From: Cryobacterium sp. Y57
GTDB lineage: Bacteria > Actinomycetota > Actinomycetes > Actinomycetales > Microbacteriaceae
NCBI RefSeq assembly: GCF_002929505.1
Contig: NZ_PJJL01000069.1
Span: forward strand, 43,828-107,827
Direction: 5' to 3'
Length of the DNA: 64,000 nucleotides
How positions within the stretch are numbered: position 1 is the first letter of the stretch; the number at the start of each line of letters is the position of its first letter. Below are positions 27,213 to 35,880 of the stretch, in pieces. The notes under the pieces were generated by a model. It saw nothing but the letters and a program-made list of their open reading frames with translations, did no database searches and had not been told where the DNA came from. The position numbers and the translations under genes are program-made.

Positions 27213-27614
27213 ATGACGACACCCCACCAGCACGATGACGCCTCGGCGCAGCTGGGCTACACGCGTGCTCCCGCGCCGCCGGGTAGCCAGCTCGACTGGG
27301 CGTCCACCGTGACCGCTCCCACCGAGTTCGTGCCGTATACCTACACCGAGGCGGAGGTGGAGCGCATCACCGGCCGTCGCCGGCTCTCGATCGCCGCCGT
27401 GAGTTGTGGCCTGGCCGGGCTCGGCTTGGGAGTGATCGGTGTGTTCGGTCTGCCGCCAGCGCTCATCGCGATCGCCCTCGCGCTGATTGCGCGCAGCACC
27501 GAGAATCGGGCGCGCACTCTCTGGCTCAGCGGCCTCGTGAGTGGTCTCGTCGGCGTTCTACTCGCGGCCGGCTGGATCGTTTATATCAGTCAGACCGTGC
27601 TGCCCCTGCTCTAG
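27213..27614 (+). CDS. Small two-helix membrane protein, DUF4190-like
   Basis: 133 aa from the ATG at 27213 (AGAGGACGCCC upstream). A polar N-terminus of about 60 residues is followed by two helices (GLGLGVIGVFGLPPALIAIALALIA and GLVSGLVGVLLAAGWIVYI) linked by RSTENRARTLWL. Architecture matches its upstream neighbour. Function unknown. Confidence 0.75.
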   Translation: MTTPHQHDDASAQLGYTRAPAPPGSQLDWASTVTAPTEFVPYTYTEAEVERITGRRRLSIAAVSCGLAGLGLGVIGVFGLPPALIAIALALIARSTENRARTLWLSGLVSGLVGVLLAAGWIVYISQTVLPLL

Positions 27615-27616
27615 GG

Positions 27617-27628
27617 CGGTCCGGACCG
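27617..27628. repeat. 12-bp palindrome after the DUF4190-like gene
   Basis: CGGTCCGGACCG is a perfect palindrome just after the stop codon at 27614, in the gap between convergent genes. No U-tract follows. Confidence 0.4.
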
Positions 27629-27697
27629 AAGTTTGGACATTCGCTCGAAAACACGTACCCGCCGAGAATTTTCGCAGTCAGGCAGCGGCCTCGCCGG

Positions 27698-28903
27698 CTA
27701 GCGCACGCGCTCCACGAGCAGTGCAACGCGATGCCCGGCCGCCCGCGTCAGAATCAGGGTTGCTGACTCGGGCCCCTTGAGCTTGAGTCGGGTGCGCAAC
27801 GTCGCCGGATCCACGTCGACGCCGCGTTTTTTGATTTCGAGAGTACCGATCCGTCGCTGAAGCAACGCCAGCCGCAGCTTCTTTTCGTCGAAGGGCAGAG
27901 TCTCGAGCACCCGGAAGGCACTCGCGAACGGTGTTGGAGTGAGCCGGTCATTGGTCAGGTAGGCGATGCCCTCGCTCACCATATGCGCGTTCAGCGAGCG
28001 GGCCAGATCACCGATCAGCCGCGCCCGAATGACCGCGCCGTCGGGTTCGTAGACGTAATTTCCGAGGCTGCCCGCTTCGACGTCTGCACTGTCTTCGGGG
28101 GCAGTCAGTTCGTGCGTGCCGTCAGGAGTCAGGAGCAGAGCCGATCGACGGATGCCGATGCGTGCGAGTGCGCCAAACCACAGCCCCATTTCCACCAGCT
28201 GGCCATCCACCGACACCCACTGGGCCTCGGCGTCGACGGGAATCCGGTCGCGGTCGTGACCGGGGCCGAGCTTCATCCCAAGCGGCAACCGGGTGGCCAG
28301 CAGGTACGCGAAGTCGAGTGAGGGGGAGTAATCCTCGGAGCGGGTCAGCCGCGTCGTGTTGCTGTGTCCACTCGTACGGCGGGCCGGGTCGAGCCAGACC
28401 GCGTCGACATCACCGAGGTCGAACGTCTCCGCGTCGGCCTGCAGGGCAGAAGCGTTGGGAAACGGTGCGAGGTTGAAGCTCGCGACGGTCGCCGTGACCT
28501 CGTCGGCGTCGATGGCGACGACCGAAACGTCCAGGGCGGCGAGGGCCATGGCGTCGCCGCCGATGCCGCAGCCGAGATCGGCGACCCGCGGCGGGCGGCC
28601 CAGGGCCGCGCCGAGCCCGGCGAACCGACCGGCGTGCAGCGCGGCGACGCGTAATCGTGTCGCCTGCTCCAGACCAGCCTCCGTGAACAGCATCCGCTCG
28701 GCGAATTCACCGAACTTGACGGTGGCCTTCGCCCGAAGCCGGGACTGGTTGAGCACGGCCGACACGACGTCGGATGGGTGTCCGGCCTTACGCAGGTCGC
28801 TCACAAGCTTCAGCACGTCGCCCTGGCTGTCATACGACGGCAGGGAGTCCAGCAGTCGCAAACTCGCGGGGGAAAGCAGGTCAACGAGTTCGGTTCGATC
28901 CAT
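27698..28903 (-). CDS. Class I SAM-dependent methyltransferase with THUMP-like domain
   Basis: 401 aa. The Rossmann methyltransferase core spans about 80-220: RVADLGCGIGGDAMALAAL binds SAM, and DAVWLDPARR is a DPPR-like catalytic loop. The C-terminal third (FEIKKRGVDVDPATLRTRLKL-like segment) matches THUMP-like domains of actinobacterial proteins and suggests RNA as substrate. Divergent from groES across 126 bp holding a CIRCE element. Confidence 0.82.
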   Translation of the reverse strand: MDRTELVDLLSPASLRLLDSLPSYDSQGDVLKLVSDLRKAGHPSDVVSAVLNQSRLRAKATVKFGEFAERMLFTEAGLEQATRLRVAALHAGRFAGLGAALGRPPRVADLGCGIGGDAMALAALDVSVVAIDADEVTATVASFNLAPFPNASALQADAETFDLGDVDAVWLDPARRTSGHSNTTRLTRSEDYSPSLDFAYLLATRLPLGMKLGPGHDRDRIPVDAEAQWVSVDGQLVEMGLWFGALARIGIRRSALLLTPDGTHELTAPEDSADVEAGSLGNYVYEPDGAVIRARLIGDLARSLNAHMVSEGIAYLTNDRLTPTPFASAFRVLETLPFDEKKLRLALLQRRIGTLEIKKRGVDVDPATLRTRLKLKGPESATLILTRAAGHRVALLVERVR

Positions 28904-28932
28904 GCTGCAACGTTAGCAAAATGACCCCCCAT

Positions 28933-28959
28933 CTGGCACTCACGTTGCGTGAGTGCCAG
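28933..28959. promoter_or_regulatory. CIRCE operator (HrcA site) upstream of groES
   Basis: CTGGCACTC, nine bases (ACGTTGCGT), then GAGTGCCAG: a perfect inverted repeat with the standard CIRCE spacing, differing from the consensus TTAGCACTC arm at two positions. A degenerate second half-site (TTGGCACTC, 28979-28987) follows and may overlap the promoter. Confidence 0.9.
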
Positions 28960-29029
28960 AACCCCCCTAAACTTCACTTGGCACTCTCGCTGGGAGTCTG
29001 CTAACCCAAATCTTAGAAAGAGGTCAACC

Positions 29030-29326
29030 GTGTCGGTCTCCATCAAGCCGCTCGAGGATCGCATCGTCATCAAGCAGGTCGACGCCGAGCAGACCACCGC
29101 ATCAGGTCTGGTCATTCCTGACACCGCGAAGGAAAAGCCCCAGGAGGGCGAAGTTGTTGCAGTCGGCCCCGGCCGCATTGACGACAACGGCAACCGCGTC
29201 CCCCTCGACATCGCCGTCGGCGACAAGGTGATCTACTCCAAGTACGGCGGAACCGAGGTCAAGTTCGGTGGCGATGACCTGCTGGTTCTCTCCGCTCGCG
29301 ACGTGCTCGCCGTCGTCGTACGCTAA
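29030..29326 (+). CDS. groES: Co-chaperonin GroES
   Basis: 98 aa from the GTG at 29030 (AGAAAGAGGTC upstream). [12 protein letters not shown] opens the protein, [19 protein letters not shown] is the mobile loop that caps GroEL, and [16 protein letters not shown] follows. It is under a CIRCE operator and is followed at once by a terminator, so it is a single-gene unit; groEL is not in this window. Confidence 0.97.
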   Translation: MSVSIKPLEDRIVIKQVDAEQTTASGLVIPDTAKEKPQEGEVVAVGPGRIDDNGNRVPLDIAVGDKVIYSKYGGTEVKFGGDDLLVLSARDVLAVVVR

Positions 29327-29357
29327 GTAGTTCTCTTCGCTTCTAGTCTCTAGACTG

Positions 29358-29396
29358 AAACTCCCGAATAGCAGTGCTGTTCGGGAGTTTTTGTTT
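29358..29396 (+). terminator. Rho-independent terminator after groES
   Basis: AAACTCCCGAA (29358-29368) pairs with TTCGGGAGTTT (29380-29390), followed by TTGTTT. The stem is perfect over 11 bp. Confidence 0.93.
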
Positions 29397-29424
29397 GTGT
29401 ACTTTTGTTCCGCAGGAGAAGACC

Positions 29425-30369
29425 ATGACGGATGCTGCCGCATCGGACCGCACGAGAGCCCATTCCACGTACCGTTCCGGCCTTATCTTCGGTGGTCTCT
29501 CCTACGCCCTCTGGGGGGCGCTGCCGCTCTATTTTCTGCTGCTCGCGCCCTCCGGCGCGTTTGAGATCGTGGCGTGGCGGGTGCTGTTCTCGCTCGTCTT
29601 CTGCGCTCTGATCATCACGGTCACTCGCACCTGGACGGTGCTCGGGCGGGCCCTGCGGCAGCGGCGTCTGGTGTGGACCATGGGCCTGGCCGGGGTGTTC
29701 ATTTTCATCAACTGGCAGACCTACGTGATCGCCGCGACCACCGGACACGTCGTCGAAGCGGCCTTGGGCTACTTCATTAATCCGATCGTTACCGTGTTGC
29801 TCGGCGTTTTCGTGCTGCGGGAAAATATGCGCCGGCTGCAGTGGGTGGCCATCGTGATCAGCTGTGTCGCCGTCGTCGTTCTCGCCGTCGGATATGGTTC
29901 CGTACCATGGATCTCGCTTATTCTCGCATTTTCCTTCGGGTTGTACGGTCTGATCAAAAAGCGCGTCGGTCCGAGTGTGGATGCCGTCACCGGCCTCACC
30001 CTTGAGACCGCGTGGCTGGCCCCGGTCGCCGTCGTGCAACTCGTTGTCGTCTCGGGACTGTCCGGAATCACCTTCGGCACGGTGTCGCCCTGGCACACGG
30101 CGAGTCTGCTCGCGGCCGGGATTATCACCGCGGTACCGCTGCTGCTGTTCGCCGCGGCCGCTCGGCGACTGCCGTTGACCGTGCTCGGACTCATTCAATT
30201 CGTGGCGCCGGTGTTCCAGTTCCTCGTGGGCGTGTTCATTCTGAACGAGGCAATGCCGTTCGAACGCTGGGTCGGCTTCGGTCTGGTCTGGGTGGCCCTG
30301 ATCGTTTTGATGGCTGACATGGTGGCTTCCGGTCGCAGTCCCCGGCGCAGCATCCGTGAAGTCGCCTAG
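29425..30369 (+). CDS. rarD: EamA family transporter RarD
   Basis: 314 aa, about ten helices in two EamA repeats. GLSYALWGALPLYFLLL, EIVAWRVLFSL, NWQTYVIA, EAALGYFINPIV and LGLIQFVAPVFQFLVGVF are RarD signatures. The ATG at 29425 follows GCAGGAGAAG. RarD is named for chloramphenicol sensitivity in Pseudomonas; the physiological substrate is unknown. Confidence 0.92.
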   Translation: MTDAAASDRTRAHSTYRSGLIFGGLSYALWGALPLYFLLLAPSGAFEIVAWRVLFSLVFCALIITVTRTWTVLGRALRQRRLVWTMGLAGVFIFINWQTYVIAATTGHVVEAALGYFINPIVTVLLGVFVLRENMRRLQWVAIVISCVAVVVLAVGYGSVPWISLILAFSFGLYGLIKKRVGPSVDAVTGLTLETAWLAPVAVVQLVVVSGLSGITFGTVSPWHTASLLAAGIITAVPLLLFAAAARRLPLTVLGLIQFVAPVFQFLVGVFILNEAMPFERWVGFGLVWVALIVLMADMVASGRSPRRSIREVA

Positions 30370-30470
30370 CTCCCAAGACCGGGCCGGTTAGCCGATACGG
30401 TGAACCGTCACCTTGCACGCGTCAGTCCAGTTCAGTTCATTTCACGCCATTTCCGTACTTGAGGATCCAC

Positions 30471-31178
30471 ATGCCCCATCGCCCCATGATCGCCGTAGTT
30501 TTTCTGCTCGCCTTGGCCCTGACGGGTTGTACTGGCGCCCCGGCGGCCACGTCGACCACGATTCCAACTCCGGTCGAGAGCACCAGCCCGACCGGCGACG
30601 GCACGCTGAGCATCGGCACGCTGTTTCCCATGACCGGTGAAAATGCCGCGAGCGGCGCGGCCCAGGTAGCCGGCACCGAAATCGCCGTGCGCGATATCCT
30701 CGCCGACCAGACCACTCCCACCCAGCCCGTGCAGCTCATTCACCGCAACTCCGACGGAGACCTCGCCGCCGCCTACGCCGACCTTGCGGCGCGCGGCGTC
30801 GACCTGGTGCTGTGGGACGCAACGACAGCGTTGCCAGCGGATGTTGAAAGTTCCGTTGGCAACACCGCCATCATGGCCCTCATCGACTTTGCCAACGGGG
30901 GAACTCCGCTTGCCGCTGACGAGGAGTTCACTGCCCGGCTGAAGACCGCCGACCCAGGGCTAACGGTCACGGCTGGCGGTGCGGAAGCCTACGACGGGGT
31001 CATCACGGCAGCCCTGGCCTCCGTCATCACCGCGGATGATGGTGGCGCCTCGCTCGAAGCTGGCTGGCCCCGGGTGGTTTCTGGAACCGCCGTGTGCGCA
31101 TCCTGGGGGGAGTGTGTTTTTGCCCTGACGGAGAACCAGATCATCGATTATCAAGGGGTGACCGGCCGTCGTTCGTAA
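30471..31178 (+). CDS. Shortened substrate-binding lipoprotein (LivK-like)
   Basis: 235 aa. The signal peptide ends in the lipobox LALTGC (Cys20). Residues 45-135 match the start of a LivK-like fold (LSIGTLFPMTGENAASG), and 165-235 match its end (GAEAYDGVITAALA, CASWGEC, IIDYQGVTG). About 190 central residues of a normal binding protein are missing, so ligand binding may be lost. The ATG at 30471 is preferred to an upstream TTG. The full-length paralogue follows 126 bp later. Confidence 0.78.
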   Translation: MPHRPMIAVVFLLALALTGCTGAPAATSTTIPTPVESTSPTGDGTLSIGTLFPMTGENAASGAAQVAGTEIAVRDILADQTTPTQPVQLIHRNSDGDLAAAYADLAARGVDLVLWDATTALPADVESSVGNTAIMALIDFANGGTPLAADEEFTARLKTADPGLTVTAGGAEAYDGVITAALASVITADDGGASLEAGWPRVVSGTAVCASWGECVFALTENQIIDYQGVTGRRS

Positions 31179-31304
31179 CGATTTGGTCGCTTTACCAAGT
31201 TCTCCCGTGAAGGGGTAGGTTTCCGGGGCCTTGATTGCCTACTCTGACACCACGGCAGTCAATCGGCTGATCAGTCTTACCCCCTTTATCAATCAAGGAG
31301 CAAC

Positions 31305-32609
31305 ATGAGCGTTTTCGCGAAGGCCTCGGCCTCCCGCTCAGTTCATACCCTCGTTACCGGTGTCGCCCTCATCGGCGTGAGCGCCCTTTTGCTCACCGGC
31401 TGCAGCAATGGCGCTGCTACGGCGCCAGCAGAATCAGCAGCCCCCACTGCGGATTCTGCTGGGGACTTCCAGCCGGTCAAGGCTGGTGATCGTGATCTTT
31501 CCCTGAAGATCGGTACTCTCCTCCCGCAGAGTGGTGGACTGGCCTTCCTCGGCCCGCCCGAAGAAGCGGGCGTTCAGCTCGCTATCAACGACATCAACGC
31601 GGCGGGCCTCGGCATCAACATCGAGCCGATCTTCCGCGACTCGAGCGACACCACGACCGACCTCGCCACCGTCGCCGTGACCGACCTGTTGTCGAAGAAC
31701 GTCTCGGCCATCGTTGGTGCAGCCTCGTCGGGTGTGTCCAAGACCGTGATTGACCAGATCACCGGTGCCGGCGTCGTGCAGTTCTCCCCGGCCAACACCT
31801 CGGACGCGTTCACCACGTACGCCGATAACGGTCTGTACTGGCGTACAGCGCCCTCCGATGTGCTGCAGGGTGAAGTGCTGGGCAACCTGATTGCTGACGA
31901 TGGAAACGAAACCCTTGGCCTGATCGTGCTGAACGACGCCTACGGAACCGGTCTGGCCAAATATGTCAGTGATGCATTCACCGCCGGCGGTGGCGAGGTC
32001 GTCGCGACGGCCTTGTTCAACGAGGGCGACCCGAACTTCACCGCTCAGATCGCCGAGGTCACGGCTCAGGATCCCGACGCGATTGCCCTGATCACGTTTG
32101 ACCAGGCCAAGGTCATCGTTCCCGACCTGGTCGCCGCGGGCTTCGCGGGCGACAAGTTGTACTTCGTCGACGGAAACGTCTCCGACTACAGCGCTGTCTT
32201 TGCGCCCGGTCTCATCAAAGGTGCCCAAGGCACGTTGCCCGGCCTCGATACCGCATCTCTCGGTGACTTCACCAAGCGCCTGCTCGAAATCGACCCGAAG
32301 CTAACCGACTTCAGCTACGCCGCCGAGTCGTATGACGCCGTCGTTCTGATCGCCCTGGCCGCCTACGCGGGCCAGGACGTGTCGGGCAAGTCGATTGCGA
32401 GCTATCTGCGTCAGGTCTCCGGCGGAACCGGCGATGGCACCAAGACCACCGACTTCAAGACTGCTGCCACAGCGCTCAAGGCGGGTGAGCAAGTCGATTA
32501 TGATGGTTTCTCTGGTCCGATCACGTTTGATGAGAACGGCGACCCCACCGGTGCAACCATCGGCATCTACAAGTTCGATGCAGAAAACAAGTACTCCCGT
32601 ACCAACTAG
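31305..32609 (+). CDS. livK: Branched-chain amino acid-type ABC substrate-binding lipoprotein
   Basis: 434 aa. The signal peptide has the lipobox LLTGCSN (lipidated Cys33), then a Ser/Ala/Thr-rich tether and a Peripla_BP_6 type I fold (LKIGTLLPQSGGLAFLGPP, VSAIVGAASSGVSKTVI, VVQFSPANTSDAF, YAAESYDAVVLIALAA, VDYDGFSGPITFDENGDP). CAAGGAGCAAC precedes the ATG. It probably supplies the livFGMH transporter 3 kb downstream on the other strand; the ligand could be leucine-type amino acids or a related amide. Confidence 0.88.
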   Translation: MSVFAKASASRSVHTLVTGVALIGVSALLLTGCSNGAATAPAESAAPTADSAGDFQPVKAGDRDLSLKIGTLLPQSGGLAFLGPPEEAGVQLAINDINAAGLGINIEPIFRDSSDTTTDLATVAVTDLLSKNVSAIVGAASSGVSKTVIDQITGAGVVQFSPANTSDAFTTYADNGLYWRTAPSDVLQGEVLGNLIADDGNETLGLIVLNDAYGTGLAKYVSDAFTAGGGEVVATALFNEGDPNFTAQIAEVTAQDPDAIALITFDQAKVIVPDLVAAGFAGDKLYFVDGNVSDYSAVFAPGLIKGAQGTLPGLDTASLGDFTKRLLEIDPKLTDFSYAAESYDAVVLIALAAYAGQDVSGKSIASYLRQVSGGTGDGTKTTDFKTAATALKAGEQVDYDGFSGPITFDENGDPTGATIGIYKFDAENKYSRTN

Positions 32610-32625
32610 CTCGACTGCCTGACCT

Positions 32626-32655
32626 GAAGGGCCCCGGGTTCTGCCGGGGCCCTTC
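32626..32655 (+). terminator. Terminator after livK
   Basis: GAAGGGCCCCGG (32626-32637) pairs with CCGGGGCCCTTC (32644-32655) around loop GTTCTG, followed by TTCAT. The U-tract is short. Confidence 0.75.
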
Positions 32656-32742
32656 TTCATGCGTGCGGGCGTCACCATGCCAGTACGAGACATGTGCCAA
32701 TATTTCCCGCAAACACCCTCGCCAGGCTATGAGGAACAGGCC

Positions 32743-34409
32743 CTAGACCGGTTCCTCCGACGTCCGGGCGGCGATGACGCTTGCGCTGGCCGCTTCCTCG
32801 TCGCGCTGTTCGTGGTGCGGCGCCGTTCCGGAGAGCCGCAGCGTCGCCAGGAAGCCGAGTACGAGAAACCCGGCCGCGGCGAAGGCCGAGTACCGGGTGC
32901 CGTCGCTGAAGGCCTCCCGGGCGGCATCCGCCACGGCCGGGCTCTGCGCCTCCAGAGCAGGGATCGCGGAGCCGGCACTGTTGACGACCGCGTCGACGAT
33001 CTGCGTCTGGGTCTGGGCCGGCAGGCCCGGCACGGAAGACAACTTCGCGTCGAGCGATGCGCCGACCGCGGTGAACAGCACCGTGCCGAGCACTGCGATT
33101 CCGAGCGCGGACCCGATCTGCCGGGCGGTGCTGGAGGTGCCGGAGCCCTGGCCGCTCTGCGCCACCGGGACGTCCTTGAGCACCACGCCGGTCAGCTGCG
33201 CGGTGGCCAGACCGACTCCGATCCCGTAGACGAACAGGAACGGCACGACCGTTAGCCAGGTGGTTTCCGCGGTGATGATGATGCCGAGCCCGGTGACACC
33301 GATGATCTCCGCGATGATGCCCAGGCGCACGATCGTCTCTGGCGAGGTCTTGTTGCCGAACGCGCCCGAGAGCGCGCTGGCCACGAACGAGCCCACCGCG
33401 AGGGCGAGCAGCACGAAACCGGTCTGCAGGGCGTCATAGCCGAGCACGTTCTGCAACCAGAGCGGCAGCGAGAGGATGATGCCGAATTCACCGAGCGATA
33501 CGATCATGGCGGCGATGTTGCCGTTACGGAACGAGGGGATCGCGAACAGGGAGAAGGCGAGCAGGGTGGTCTGGCCGGCCCGCTGCCGGTAGCGCCCCCA
33601 GGAGACGAAGGCGATCCCGCAAACGATGGTGAGCAGGAAAACGAATGGGATAACCGACCAGGAGTACGGCCAGGTCCAGTCGCCGATCGTCGGGGCGTTG
33701 TTGGTGAGCCACCAGCCGTAGGTGCGGCCCTCGATCAACCCGAAGACGAGCGAGGCGCTGGTGATGACCGAGAGGATGGCGCCGATCACGTCGACGCGGT
33801 GGGGCTCCCCGGCATCCCGGGATTCGACCACGAAGACCAGCACGCCGATGATGATGACGATGCCGAGGGGCAGGTTGATGCCGAACGCCCAGCGCCAGGA
33901 GAAGTAGGTGGTGAGCCAGCCGCCGAGCAGCGGGCCGACGGCCACCATGCCACCGATGGTGGAGCCCCAGATCGCGAACGCGATGCCGCGGTCCCGGCCA
34001 CGGAAGGTGGCGTTGATGATCGACAGCGTGGTCGGCAGCACCATCGCGCCCCCGACGCCCTGGATCAGCCGGGCCAGGATCAGCAGGTCGCCCGACTGGG
34101 AGAACGCGGCGAAGACGGATGCCGTGGCGAAGACGATCACGCCGAGCACCAGGAGCCGGCGGCGCCCGAAGCGGTCGGCGAGCGTGCCGAACACGAGCAG
34201 GAGCGCGGCGAAGACGAGGGTGTAGCTCTCCTGCACCCACTGCACCTGGGTCGACGTGATGCCCAGATCGTCCACGATCGACGGGATGGCAACGTTGATG
34301 ATCGTGGAGTCGACGATGATCAGGGCGACCGCGACGCTGATGACGACGAGGCCGGCCCAGCGGCGGCGGGCGGTGGGGGAGGTGGGGGCGGGGGAGAGGT
34401 GCTCGTCAT
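32743..34409 (-). CDS. DHA2-type MFS multidrug efflux transporter (apparent frameshift at N-terminus)
   Basis: A 14-helix EmrB/QacA-type drug:proton antiporter (IIVDSTIINVAIPSIVDDLG, GGAMVLPTTLSIINATF, RWAFGINLPLGI). The continuous frame runs upstream to 34602 inside tspO but has no plausible start there: the extra residues are Pro/Ser/Arg translation of tspO sequence. An ATG at 34409 overlaps the tspO stop (ATGA) as expected for a coupled gene, but its frame ends after 29 residues. Adding one base in the C-run near 34390 would join MTSTSP to the transporter frame. So either a sequencing slip or a real indel is present. A TTG start within tspO is the alternative. Confidence 0.82.
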
Positions 34410-35215
34410 GCGGGTACCAGTCCTCGCGTTGACGTGGGGGAGGCGCGTCGGATGCGAATGGTGACGGTGACGGCGAGAATGACAACCACCGCGACGAGGG
34501 CCGCGATCGCGGCCGGGGTGGAGAGAAGGGGGCCGGTGAGGCGGGCGACGGCGATCCAGGCGAGTCCCCAGCAGAGGGACGCGGAGGGGGCGAGCCGGCC
34601 ATGCCCGGAGAGAGCGATCAGCACGCCGACGAAACCGGCCACCGCGATCACCCCGACTGCCCAGACGTCCGCGCTGATGCCGAAGCCGCCGAAGCCGCCG
34701 GCGACGAGTACGGCCGTCACGTTCGCCGCGGTGGCGATGCTGACCCAACCCAGGTACAGGCCGATCGTGCCGTCGGCGACGATCGTCTCGACCAGGTTCT
34801 TCGGCCGAGAGGCGAGGGTGAGCTGGAACCCCCGGACCAGCACGGCCAGAAGCAGCACGATCACGGGGACGCTGAGTGCGAGCAGGTCGAATTGGATGCT
34901 GAGGATCCAGGCCGCGTTCAGGACCAGTGTTGCGGCGACCGGGTAGCCGAGGGCGCGCTGCCGGGCATCCGTTGTCTGCGCCGGCAGGAACTGCCAGATG
35001 GCGTAGGCGATGAGGCCGAGGTAGATCGGCGTCCAGATGCCAAATGCCGCGCCGGCGGGGGCGATCGGGGTCGCATCGGCGGCTAGGGCCCCGCCCGACG
35101 CGTTCTGGATCGGGGTTCCACCGGCGGCGCCCGAACCGATGAATGATCCTACGATGGCCAGGATCGCACTGACCAGCACCACGGTCTGGCGCAGACGATC
35201 GCTGCTCAGTTTCAT
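34406..35215 (-). CDS. TspO/MBR family tryptophan-rich sensory protein
   Basis: 269 aa, longer than the 160-aa family core because of a C-terminal extension with extra helices. FGIWTPIYLGLIAYAIWQFLP and LNAAWILSIQF are recognisable core elements. TspO proteins bind porphyrins and cholesterol-like ligands and affect stress responses. Divergent from a marR gene across a palindromic operator, and the efflux gene overlaps its stop, so the two are cotranscribed. Confidence 0.82.
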   Translation of the reverse strand: MKLSSDRLRQTVVLVSAILAIVGSFIGSGAAGGTPIQNASGGALAADATPIAPAGAAFGIWTPIYLGLIAYAIWQFLPAQTTDARQRALGYPVAATLVLNAAWILSIQFDLLALSVPVIVLLLAVLVRGFQLTLASRPKNLVETIVADGTIGLYLGWVSIATAANVTAVLVAGGFGGFGISADVWAVGVIAVAGFVGVLIALSGHGRLAPSASLCWGLAWIAVARLTGPLLSTPAAIAALVAVVVILAVTVTIRIRRASPTSTRGLVPA

Positions 35216-35227
35216 CTCAGTCTCCTA

Positions 35228-35247
35228 CTAGTCAGCTAGCTGATTAG
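35228..35247. promoter_or_regulatory. MarR-type palindromic operator
   Basis: CTAGTCAGCTAGCTGATTAG is a 20-bp palindrome with one mismatched pair. It sits between the divergent marR and tspO starts (26 and 13 bp away), where a MarR dimer would repress both. Confidence 0.85.
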
Positions 35248-35272
35248 TTGACGCTAGCACTAGATTAGGGGC

Positions 35273-35746
35273 ATGACTACACCTGATCCGGAACCCCCAG
35301 CGGAGCAGGAGCCGAGACCGGCGCCCGTGCAGGAGTCCATGGCCTGCTGGCCGACCGGACGACTGCTGTCGACCGCCGCGCGGCTGGTCGAACACGCCTG
35401 GGTGGAGGCGCTGGATCAGCTGGGACTCACCCATGCCGGCATGATCGCACTGCACTTGCTCGGCCCGGGGCCGCTCAGCCAGACCGAACTCGCTCATGCC
35501 GCCCGCGTGCAAACGCAGACCATGTCTCGCACCCTCGAACGACTCGAGCGCGAGGGCTACGTCGCGCGCACCCGGGACGAGCACGACGCCCGCCGACACT
35601 CCGTGGTCAGAACGGATGCCGGTACCGCCGTCTGGGAGAAGTGCCGCACGCTCGAGGCCGACCTCTTTCCCGAGCTCGAAAACGTGGACGCGATGCGTGA
35701 CGCGCTGCTCACGATCATCTCCGCCTCCTCAGCGCGCCGCTGGTGA
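35273..35746 (+). CDS. MarR family transcriptional regulator
   Basis: 157 aa. A proline/glutamate-rich N-terminus of about 22 residues is followed by a winged helix: LSQTELAHAARVQTQTMSRTLERLEREGYVARTRDEHDARRHSV is the helix-turn-helix and wing. It is divergent from tspO and likely represses itself and the tspO-efflux pair, released by a ligand. The ligand is unknown. Confidence 0.92.
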   Translation: MTTPDPEPPAEQEPRPAPVQESMACWPTGRLLSTAARLVEHAWVEALDQLGLTHAGMIALHLLGPGPLSQTELAHAARVQTQTMSRTLERLEREGYVARTRDEHDARRHSVVRTDAGTAVWEKCRTLEADLFPELENVDAMRDALLTIISASSARRW

Positions 35747-35785
35747 CGCGGGCCATCCGACACCGGGCTAGCGGCGTACCCCTCT

Positions 35786-35880
35786 TAAAGCGTGTCTCCT
35801 AACGGATCCAACCAGATCGTAATGGCGCGGCGCATGGCTCCGCCCGAACCCCGACCCCACCGGTTTGGAGACATGCTCTA
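35786..35880. mobile_element. MITE-like element: 95 bp with imperfect terminal inverted repeats
   Basis: AGCGTGTCTCCTAACGG (35789-35805) is inverted as AGCATGTCTCCAAACCGG when 35860-35877 is read on the minus strand; similarity extends three more bases to TAA/TAG on each side. The right end reaches the livF stop codon. The interior has no open frame. It may be a remnant of an insertion sequence end pair, or a long bidirectional stem between convergent genes. Confidence 0.5.

Noticed and set aside
28979..29004. Second CIRCE element after the first
   Set aside because: Left arm TTGGCACTC is good but the right arm GAGTCTGCTAA is degenerate and the spacing is 7, not 9.
34410..34602. N-terminal 64 codons of the long DHA2 transporter frame
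   Set aside because: They overlap tspO in another frame and read as Pro/Ser/Arg low complexity; not a real N-terminus.
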